Source of the DNA: Candidatus Paenalcaligenes intestinipullorum | Lineage (GTDB): Bacteria; Pseudomonadota; Gammaproteobacteria; Burkholderiales; Burkholderiaceae_B | NCBI GenBank assembly: GCA_019120675.1 | Contig: DWUQ01000087.1 | Coordinates: 1-11,470, forward strand | DNA length: 11,470 nt | Reading direction: 5' to 3' | Shown: positions 6,613-11,470 of the stretch, one piece after another | Layout of the letters: each line of letters begins with the position of its first letter | How positions within the stretch are numbered: the stretch's first letter is position 1 | Position numbers and translations under genes: made by a program | Notes under the pieces: model-generated | Told to the model about the DNA's origin: nothing | Databases searched by the model: none | What the model saw: the letters and a program-made list of their open reading frames with translations, nothing else

Positions 6613-6717
6613 CACTGATTCACGGTAGGTTGCAGAGCTTGGCTATCGTTTTCAGATAAAAGCTTGTATATTTCTTAGCACGTGCGCACCTTGTGCGCGT
6701 TGAATAAGGAACTCGCT
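6613..6717 (+). promoter_or_regulatory. Upstream region of the ecotin gene
   Basis: This 105-bp gap after ridA probably contains the ecotin promoter. TATATT at 6667-6672 could be a -10 box, but the nearest TTGGCT (6639-6644) is 22 bp away, too far for a normal sigma-70 promoter. A perfect palindrome GCACGTGC is at 6678-6685, followed by GCGCA/TGCGC arms at 6684-6698, giving a small hairpin in the probable leader just before the AAGGAA ribosome binding site. No terminator for waaL-ridA was seen, so read-through into the ecotin gene is possible. Confidence 0.3.
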
Positions 6718-7347
6718 TTGAACTATTCCCTACTCTGTCGCCCTTCTATGCAGCTGCTAAGTAGTGTCGCTTTAAGCATGGCATTATGGGGGGCACACGC
6801 TTACGCGCAAACCTCGCCTTCTCCGGACGCTCCCACAGCGGCAGCAGCGGCCAACGCCAAAATAGACGCAGCCGACACCACTCACCCTGCTTCCACAACC
6901 AAAGCTCCGAATGACTCCGAGGTCAAGCCGGGCGTTAGCACCGATCCGCTCGATGCTTTCCCCAAAGCCGAGCCTGGCTTTACCCGACATGTCATCCGTC
7001 TACCTATCGGCAACTACGAAAATGACCTCAAGGTCGAACTACTGCCTGGCAAAGTTATAGAAACTGATTGCAACACGCATTCTTTTGTTGGCCAGCTCGA
7101 AGAGCGCACCTTAGATGGGTGGGGCTACAACTATTATGTGTTACCGACACTCGAAGGGCCCATTAGCACACAAATGGCCTGCCCCGATGACACCAAACAA
7201 CCACGCTTTGTACCCATCAATGGCAGCGCAGGCTCGTTATTGCATTACAATAGCCGTTTGCCCGTTGTTGTGTATTTGCCCGATGAGGTCGAATTACGTT
7301 GGCGCACCTGGGTGGCAACCCCCGTTACCAGTGCCGATAACGAATAA
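6718..7347 (+). CDS. eco: Ecotin-type periplasmic serine protease inhibitor, N-terminally extended
   Basis: The C-terminal part, from about residue 79 to 202, matches ecotin along its length: KVELLPGK, TDCNTH, LDGWGYNYYVLP, ISTQMACPDD, LHYNSRLPVVVY and LRWRTWVA. Ecotin is a dimeric periplasmic inhibitor of trypsin-like, chymotrypsin-like and elastase-type serine proteases. Cys118 and Cys155 correspond to the single disulfide of E. coli ecotin (Cys50-Cys87). The reactive-site loop is STQMACP, so the P1 position (Met84 in E. coli) is Gln152 and P1' is Met153. A signal peptide ends near Ala30 (AYA before Gln31). Between it and the domain lie about 48 residues rich in Ala, Pro, Thr and Asp, absent from E. 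coli ecotin. The start chosen is TTG 6718 with AAGGAA at 6706-6711; GTG 6682 and ATG 6748 are alternatives. A good terminator follows. Confidence 0.87.
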   Translation: MNYSLLCRPSMQLLSSVALSMALWGAHAYAQTSPSPDAPTAAAAANAKIDAADTTHPASTTKAPNDSEVKPGVSTDPLDAFPKAEPGFTRHVIRLPIGNYENDLKVELLPGKVIETDCNTHSFVGQLEERTLDGWGYNYYVLPTLEGPISTQMACPDDTKQPRFVPINGSAGSLLHYNSRLPVVVYLPDEVELRWRTWVATPVTSADNE

Positions 7348-7373
7348 ATCAATTCGTCTTTACGTTCTCCCCA

Positions 7374-7402
7374 AGCGGGCGCAGCAGCGTCCGCTATTTT
7401 TT
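7374..7402 (+). terminator. Intrinsic terminator after the ecotin gene
   Basis: The arms AGCGGGCGC (7374-7382) and GCGTCCGCT (7387-7395) form a 9-bp stem with one G-U pair and the loop AGCA. The run ATTTTTT (7396-7402) follows directly. This is a classic rho-independent terminator on the + strand, 26 bp after the ecotin stop. It ends only 26 bp before the lrgA start. Confidence 0.85.
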
Positions 7403-7428
7403 GGCCGTTTCTTTTTGTTTGAGCTGTC

Positions 7429-7785
7429 ATGATTCTTGCAATTGCTGCATTATTTGTCTTCCAGCTGTTGGGTGAAGTGGTGGTACAAACCTTAGGCTTG
7501 CCCTTGCCTGGCCCCCTAGCAGGCATGTTACTGCTGTTTGTAGCCCTAATGATCCGCGGCCGTGTGCCGGTTGATTTAGAGCGCACGGCCAATGGCTTGC
7601 TGCAACACTTAATGCTGTTGTTTATCCCAGCGGTGACGGGTGTGATGCTGTACTTCGATCGCGTTGCCGAGGAATGGAAAGCCTTTGTGCTGACCAGCAT
7701 ATTGGCAACCGTCATCACCATTACCGTAACAGGTTTAACCCTAAAATGGCTGGTACGTCACGAGGATGAGGACAGCAATGAGTGA
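7429..7785 (+). CDS. lrgA: LrgA/CidA family holin-like membrane protein
   Basis: This 118-residue protein has about four membrane helices and matches the LrgA/CidA family: the N-terminal GEVVVQTLGLPLPGPLAGMLLL block, with its conserved Pro-Gly-Pro segment, and LLQHLMLLFIPAVTGVM. In staphylococci these proteins modulate murein hydrolase activity and were likened to holins. In Bacillus and plastids, LrgAB-type pairs carry pyruvate or glycolate/glycerate, so transport is an equally good reading here. The gene overlaps lrgB by 8 bp (7778-7785), showing tight co-translation. Its ATG has no strong Shine-Dalgarno and lies 26 bp after the terminator, so the promoter must overlap the terminator region, lie further upstream, or the pair depends on read-through. 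The highly acidic C-terminal tail (HEDEDSNE) is cytoplasmic by the positive-inside rule only weakly. Confidence 0.9.
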   Translation: MILAIAALFVFQLLGEVVVQTLGLPLPGPLAGMLLLFVALMIRGRVPVDLERTANGLLQHLMLLFIPAVTGVMLYFDRVAEEWKAFVLTSILATVITITVTGLTLKWLVRHEDEDSNE

Positions 7786-8509
7786 TTTTTTCCGTATTTG
7801 GGTGTTTTTATCCGAGTCCCCACTGCTTTGGTTAACCGTAACCTTATGCGTGTATGTGGCTTCCGTTAGCGTGTATCGTTGGGCGGGCTCGACGCCTTTT
7901 TTACTGCCTGTGCTGACCTCGGTGGTGGCACTGGTGATTATCTTGCTGCTGACCCGTACGCCCTACCCAGTGTACTTCGAAGGAGCACAGTTTATTCACT
8001 TCTTGATCGGGCCAGCTACCGTCGCGTTGGCCATTCCATTGTTTAGCCAAATCAAGCAACTTCGCAAGCACTGGAAGCCTTTGTGCGCAGCCTTGTTGAT
8101 TGGTACAACCGTTGCCATGATCAGCACGGCTCTGCTCGCGTGGGCCTTAGGCGGCTCCAGCGATATGATTATTTCGCTGATTCCAAAATCTGCAACGATG
8201 CCAATTGCGATGGCATTGGTGGAATATTTCGGTGGTCAGCCCTCACTTGCTGCCGTATCGGTCGCCATCACGGGCATTAGCGGTACCATTGTGGCGGCGC
8301 CAATCCTGAATGCCTTGGGGGTACACAAGCAAATCACTCGTGGTTTTACGTTTGGTTTGGCCGCACACGCTATTGGTACTGCACGCTCCCTACAAATTCA
8401 CGAACGAGCGGGCGCCTTTGCGGCATTAGGCATGGGGTTAACTGGGGTAATGACCGCCGTACTGATGCCTGCCGTAATGTATCTTTTACGTATGATGGGC
8501 ATCGTCTAA
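7778..8509 (+). CDS. lrgB: LrgB family membrane protein
   Basis: The 243-residue protein is the LrgB/CidB partner, with many hydrophobic helices. Family blocks seen are TPYPVYFEGAQFIHFLIGPATVALAIPL (middle), LIPKSATMPIAMALVEYFGG and ITGISGTIVAAPILNALGV, then GFTFGLAAHAIGTARSLQ near the C-terminus. The pair LrgA-LrgB probably forms one membrane complex for export or uptake of small carboxylates such as pyruvate or glycolate, or affects autolysis; sequence alone does not decide. The start was placed at ATG 7778, which has GAGGA at 7768-7772 with 5 nt spacing. The in-frame ATG at 7766 has its GAGG directly against the start codon and is less likely. The gene overlaps the end of lrgA by 8 bp. A long inverted repeat lies 58 bp after the stop. 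Confidence 0.9.
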   Translation: MSDFFRIWVFLSESPLLWLTVTLCVYVASVSVYRWAGSTPFLLPVLTSVVALVIILLLTRTPYPVYFEGAQFIHFLIGPATVALAIPLFSQIKQLRKHWKPLCAALLIGTTVAMISTALLAWALGGSSDMIISLIPKSATMPIAMALVEYFGGQPSLAAVSVAITGISGTIVAAPILNALGVHKQITRGFTFGLAAHAIGTARSLQIHERAGAFAALGMGLTGVMTAVLMPAVMYLLRMMGIV

Positions 8510-8567
8510 GCTTTAGCCGTTTTTGTTGCGGCTCTCGCCTACAGTCTGATGACTACAAACGCTCCAC

Positions 8568-8592
8568 GTTTCGCCCCGTTATGGGGCGAAAC
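8568..8592. terminator. 10-bp perfect inverted repeat between convergent genes
   Basis: The arms GTTTCGCCCC (8568-8577) and GGGGCGAAAC (8583-8592) are perfect complements around the loop GTTAT. The repeat sits between lrgB (+) and the TRIC-family gene (-), where a shared bidirectional terminator is expected. Neither side has a T run, so it is not a standard intrinsic terminator; it may block 3' exonucleases after Rho termination or bind a protein. A weaker hairpin AGCCG/CGGCT lies at 8515-8533. Confidence 0.5.
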
Positions 8593-8594
8593 CA

Positions 8595-9212
8595 TTAACG
8601 CCAATCGTCTCGGTAGACGAAACGCGGCATTTGCCAATTAAAGCGCAAAGCCAAGAGCCGAAACAACAGCCCTATTCCCATCGGTACCAGCATCGCCCAC
8701 AACTCGGGCACTGCATAATGGGCGGCAAGTAAATACAAAGCCCCAGTTAGCATCGACACACTGGCGTAGAGCTCTTTGCGTAACAGCAGTGGAATATCGT
8801 TGCACAGCACATCGCGCAACACCCCGCCCGCGCACCCCGTCATCATACCGCTAAGCAATACCACGGTAATCGGCAATTGCATTTCTAAGGCAATCTGACA
8901 GCCAATTACGGTAAACACCACCAAACCCAGAGCATCCAACAGCAAAAATAAACTTTGTAATCGCCGCATCATGGGGGCCGCAATCGCAGTAATAATAGCC
9001 GCCCCTGCAGTCATCCATAAGTACTCGGGATGCTTGACCCACGTGAGCGGATAATGCCCTAGCAACACGTCGCGCACCGAGCCACCGCCCAATGCGGTAA
9101 TGCAGGCGATAATGCACACCCCAATCCAGTCCATATCGCGACGCCCAGCCGCGAGCGCTGCGGTCATAGCCTCGGCAGTAATCGCAATTAAATATAAAAT
9201 TAGAAGCAACAT
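8595..9212 (-). CDS. TRIC/UPF0126 family membrane protein
   Basis: The 205-residue protein has about seven membrane helices arranged as two similar halves, as in bacterial trimeric intracellular cation channel homologues (UPF0126, YicG/YadS type). The two glycine-rich kinked-helix motifs are clear: LGGGSVRDVLLGHYPLTW (41-58) and GCAGGVLRDVLCNDIPLLLR (126-145), each with the conserved RDVL. Purified bacterial TRIC proteins conduct monovalent cations; some members have instead been proposed to move glycine, so the substrate stays open. The ATG at 9212 lacks a visible Shine-Dalgarno. It begins 29 bp after the ampG stop on the same strand, so it is probably the last gene of the metX-metW-ampG transcript. 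The C-terminus is rich in basic and aromatic residues. Confidence 0.88.
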   Translation of the reverse strand: MLLLILYLIAITAEAMTAALAAGRRDMDWIGVCIIACITALGGGSVRDVLLGHYPLTWVKHPEYLWMTAGAAIITAIAAPMMRRLQSLFLLLDALGLVVFTVIGCQIALEMQLPITVVLLSGMMTGCAGGVLRDVLCNDIPLLLRKELYASVSMLTGALYLLAAHYAVPELWAMLVPMGIGLLFRLLALRFNWQMPRFVYRDDWR

Positions 9213-9241
9213 ACAGGATTGCGAAACGAAAAAATTAAACG

Positions 9242-10489
9242 CTAGGTCGACGCCGTATTAGGCTGCTGTAAGGCCAGAATATGCTGACGCCGCCACCACA
9301 GTAAGAACAAACCCGGCAACGCAATCAAAACCGTAATTAAGAAAAACTGCGGCCACCCTACTGCCTCAACAATATAAGGAGTAATGGGCCCAGCCAAATA
9401 GGTGCGACCCACCGCGGAAAGTGCTGAAAGCAATGCAAACTGTGCTGCTGAAAACCGAGCACTGCATAAAGCCATAAGCAAGGCCACAAAGGCTGAGGTG
9501 CCCATGCCACCGCAGAGGTTTTCGACAGCGATCACACTAAACATTAACCAATCGTTGACGGGACTCACCGCCACCAGCCAATAGCCGAAGTTGGAGCCCG
9601 CCTGCAGCAGGCCGAACCACAACAAGGAGCGGTACAAGCCCCAGCGCATCATGAATGAACCACCTAAAATCGCGCCGACAATGGTGGCAATCATGCCGTA
9701 AATCTTGGTCGCTTCACCGACTTGGCTGGGGCTATAGCCCCCCGCACCCAATAGAAACGATGTACTTAACGCCCCCGCAAAGGCATCACCAAGCTTATAC
9801 AGCACGATCAACAGTAAAACCGTAATGGCTTCGGGACGCGCGAAAAATTCCTTGAGGGGTGCTACCACGGCCTCGGCCAAGGTCACAGGGGCCTTTACCA
9901 CTTTTTCCGGCTCGGGAGCCAGCATCGTGACGAGCGCGCAGCCTGCCATCAGCAGCCCCATCAGCAGGTAAATATTGCGCCACGATACCCCCCAGTCGCC
10001 GACTGCAATCAGCGCCAAGCCGCCCGAGGCAATCATACCAATCCGATAGCCTAACACCCGGGTGCCCACCCCTGCAGCGCGCTCGGGCTCACGCAACACA
10101 TCCGTACTGTAGGCATCAAACGCAATGTCTTGGGTAGCCGATAAAAACGCCACCACACAAGCCAATACGGCAATCAAAGTGAGCTGGGAGTGTGGATCAA
10201 AAAACCCCATCGCCGCTACAGTTGTGGCTAAGGCCAGCTGCGTGATAAACATCCAGCCTCGGCGCCGCCCTAAAAATGGAAACGCATAGCGGTCAATTAG
10301 CGGTGACCATAAGAACTTTAAAGTGTAGGCGGACCCAACCAAGGTGAGTAAACCGATCTTTTTCAGGTCGATGGCCTCGGTCGTGAGCCAAGCTTGTAAA
10401 GTGCTGCCTGTTAGCGATAAAGGCAAGCCGCTCGCAAAGCCAAGCAGCAGTAATGGAAATACTCGGGGACTTAAATAAACGGACCACAC
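9242..10489 (-). CDS. ampG: AmpG-type muropeptide permease (MFS)
   Basis: This 415-residue major facilitator protein resembles AmpG, the inner-membrane proton-coupled importer of GlcNAc-1,6-anhydroMurNAc and its peptides during cell-wall recycling. Diagnostic blocks are the N-terminal GFASGLPLSLTGSTLQAW (17-34), KFLWSPLIDRY (58-68) followed by GRRRGW (74-79), and SATQDIAFDAYSTDVL (117-132), whose acidic residues are conserved in AmpG. Length is close to that of the shorter AmpG proteins, without the C-terminal extra helices of E. coli AmpG (about 490 residues). The start is a GTG at 10489 with AAGG about 10 nt upstream; an in-frame stop closes the frame five codons upstream, so no other start fits better. 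It lies 19 bp after metW. In organisms with AmpC, AmpG supplies the inducer muropeptides, but no ampR/ampC is seen here. Confidence 0.88.
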   Translation of the reverse strand: MWSVYLSPRVFPLLLLGFASGLPLSLTGSTLQAWLTTEAIDLKKIGLLTLVGSAYTLKFLWSPLIDRYAFPFLGRRRGWMFITQLALATTVAAMGFFDPHSQLTLIAVLACVVAFLSATQDIAFDAYSTDVLREPERAAGVGTRVLGYRIGMIASGGLALIAVGDWGVSWRNIYLLMGLLMAGCALVTMLAPEPEKVVKAPVTLAEAVVAPLKEFFARPEAITVLLLIVLYKLGDAFAGALSTSFLLGAGGYSPSQVGEATKIYGMIATIVGAILGGSFMMRWGLYRSLLWFGLLQAGSNFGYWLVAVSPVNDWLMFSVIAVENLCGGMGTSAFVALLMALCSARFSAAQFALLSALSAVGRTYLAGPITPYIVEAVGWPQFFLITVLIALPGLFLLWWRRQHILALQQPNTAST

Positions 10490-10508
10490 AATGGCTGCAC
10501 CTTAGGGG

Positions 10509-11132
10509 TTAACGCGCGGCATACGGGGACTCAAAGCGATAAACAGCCAAGCGGCTACGCAATGAAGGCAGCCAACGTACGGGCCGATTGGCATCAAACG
10601 CCGCCACATGTGTAATCCGTAAGCCTAAGGAACGCGCTAGATCTTCGAAATCCTTAAAGGTACACAAATGAATGTTGGGCGTGTTATACCATTGGTAAGG
10701 CATCTCCTTGGACACAGGCATACGCCCAGCCAAAATAGAAAAACCATGTGACCAATGACCAAAGTTTGGAAAGGACACAATGCCATAACGCGCCACGCGT
10801 GCCATTTCTCGTAAAATGTCCTCGGTATTGCGCATCGACTGCAAGGTGCGCGACAACACCACGGTATCAAACTGCTGGTCATCAAACAGCGCCAAACCTT
10901 GTTCTAGGTCTTGTTGAATGACCTGTACCCCGCGTGACACACTGGCCACCACCGCTTGGGGGGCACGCTCAACCCCAACGCCACGGATATTTTTGTGGGC
11001 CTGCAAATAAGCAAGCAACTTGCCGTCTGCGCAGCCTAAATCCAACACCGATGAGCTGGGTTCAATCCACGCGGCGATTTGTTTGAGGTCGGCGCGTTGG
11101 GCCAACGATACTGTTTCTAAAGGCTGACTCAT
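10509..11132 (-). CDS. metW: Methionine biosynthesis protein MetW
   Basis: The 207-residue protein matches MetW, a small class I SAM-methyltransferase-fold protein encoded next to metX in many proteobacteria. The SAM-binding motif I is VLDLGCADG (29-37). Other family blocks are VVLSRTLQSM, VSFPNFGHW, and the C-terminal LPYQWYNTPNIH-like stretch, here MPYQWYNTPNIHLCTFKDFE. In Pseudomonas, MetW is needed with MetX for methionine synthesis from homoserine and appears to act as an activating partner rather than as a known methyltransferase. Its ATG overlaps the metX stop in ATGA (11129-11132), which implies translational coupling and fits a stoichiometric complex. ampG follows after 19 bp. Confidence 0.95.
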   Translation of the reverse strand: MSQPLETVSLAQRADLKQIAAWIEPSSSVLDLGCADGKLLAYLQAHKNIRGVGVERAPQAVVASVSRGVQVIQQDLEQGLALFDDQQFDTVVLSRTLQSMRNTEDILREMARVARYGIVSFPNFGHWSHGFSILAGRMPVSKEMPYQWYNTPNIHLCTFKDFEDLARSLGLRITHVAAFDANRPVRWLPSLRSRLAVYRFESPYAAR

Positions 11133-11470
11133 GCTAAAACCCCTGTGGTGCGTTGGCGTACCCCTAAATTAAGCCTAGCGGCAATTTGCTCGTAATAACC
11201 TTGCACCACACCATGGTAATTGGGATCATTCAATAAAAACGCATCGTGACCATGGGGCGCATCAACTTCTGCATAGCTGACCGTGCGTTGTGTTTTCAGT
11301 AAGGCTTGCACAATCTCGTGCGAGCACGCGGGTGAAAAACGCCAGTCGGTCGTAAAGGACACCACCAGAAACTTGGCACTCACCTGCGCCAAAGCTTTGG
11401 CTAAATCCCCACCATGCGCCCGTGCGGGATCAAAATAATCCAAAGCACGCGTAATCAATAAATACGTATT
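11129..11470 (-). CDS. metX: MetX homoserine O-acyltransferase (C-terminal part)
   Basis: The frame is open to the edge of the window, so 113 C-terminal residues of a protein normally near 380 are visible and the start lies outside. The sequence NTYLLITRALDYFDPARAHG, then SFTTDWRFSP and APHGHDAFLL, is characteristic of MetX, an alpha/beta-hydrolase-fold enzyme that acylates homoserine in methionine synthesis. The catalytic Asp (TTDWRF) and His (GHDAF) of the Ser-Asp-His triad are both present; the nucleophilic Ser lies beyond the window. Whether the acyl donor is acetyl-CoA or succinyl-CoA cannot be told from this part; MetX proteins paired with MetW are often the succinyl type. The stop codon overlaps the metW start in ATGA. 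It appears to be the first visible gene of the operon. Confidence 0.94.
   Translation of the reverse strand, partial: NTYLLITRALDYFDPARAHGGDLAKALAQVSAKFLVVSFTTDWRFSPACSHEIVQALLKTQRTVSYAEVDAPHGHDAFLLNDPNYHGVVQGYYEQIAARLNLGVRQRTTGVLA

Noticed and set aside
6682..6717. GTG at 6682 as start of the ecotin gene
   Set aside because: It precedes the AAGGAA ribosome site and the hairpin; starting at TTG 6718 gives a normal signal peptide.
7245..7721. 158-codon open frame antisense to the ecotin end and lrgA
   Set aside because: It lies opposite two well-supported genes and a terminator, and its product resembles no known family.

Overview
The window looks like ordinary chromosome of a Burkholderiales bacterium, most likely an Alcaligenaceae-type betaproteobacterium of moderate GC content. 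This is inferred from gene content: metX-metW followed by ampG, a Na+/solute symporter with a 41-residue partner gene, a CusF-type copper protein and a stand-alone O-antigen ligase followed by ridA. No species can be named from the sequence alone. I see no transposase, integrase, tRNA, rRNA or CRISPR array.

Left part (1-2792). A 5'-truncated Wzz-type chain-length regulator on + meets a small periplasmic CusF-like protein on -. That gene diverges from a + strand pair: an SSAT/thialysine-type N-acetyltransferase and a PduO-type cobalamin adenosyltransferase, 7 bp apart. The pair runs into a - strand operon consisting of an SSS-family symporter and a tiny membrane protein read after it, with a strong Shine-Dalgarno, that ends 5 bp from the adenosyltransferase stop.

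Middle (4458-4967). A 510-bp gene-free stretch holds a near-continuous series of short inverted repeats, far more than expected by chance. A minus-strand -10-like box at one end and a hairpin plus T-rich tract at the other suggest an undescribed structured RNA of about 250 nt. It could instead be a leader of a flanking gene. This is the most interesting feature of the window.

Centre-right (4968-8592), all on +. waaL is followed 10 bp later by ridA. Next come an ecotin-type periplasmic protease inhibitor with an intrinsic terminator, then the overlapping lrgA-lrgB pair, ending near a strong inverted repeat at 8568-8592. Two periplasmic proteins in the window depart from family consensus at key residues: the CusF-like protein lacks two usual metal ligands, and the ecotin has Gln at the P1 position and a long low-complexity N-terminal linker.

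Right part (8595-11470), all on -. One apparent operon reads metX (C-terminal part only), metW (4-bp overlap), ampG (19-bp gap) and a TRIC/UPF0126 membrane protein (29-bp gap). It links homoserine acylation for methionine synthesis to muropeptide recycling by shared transcription, with no evident mechanistic link.
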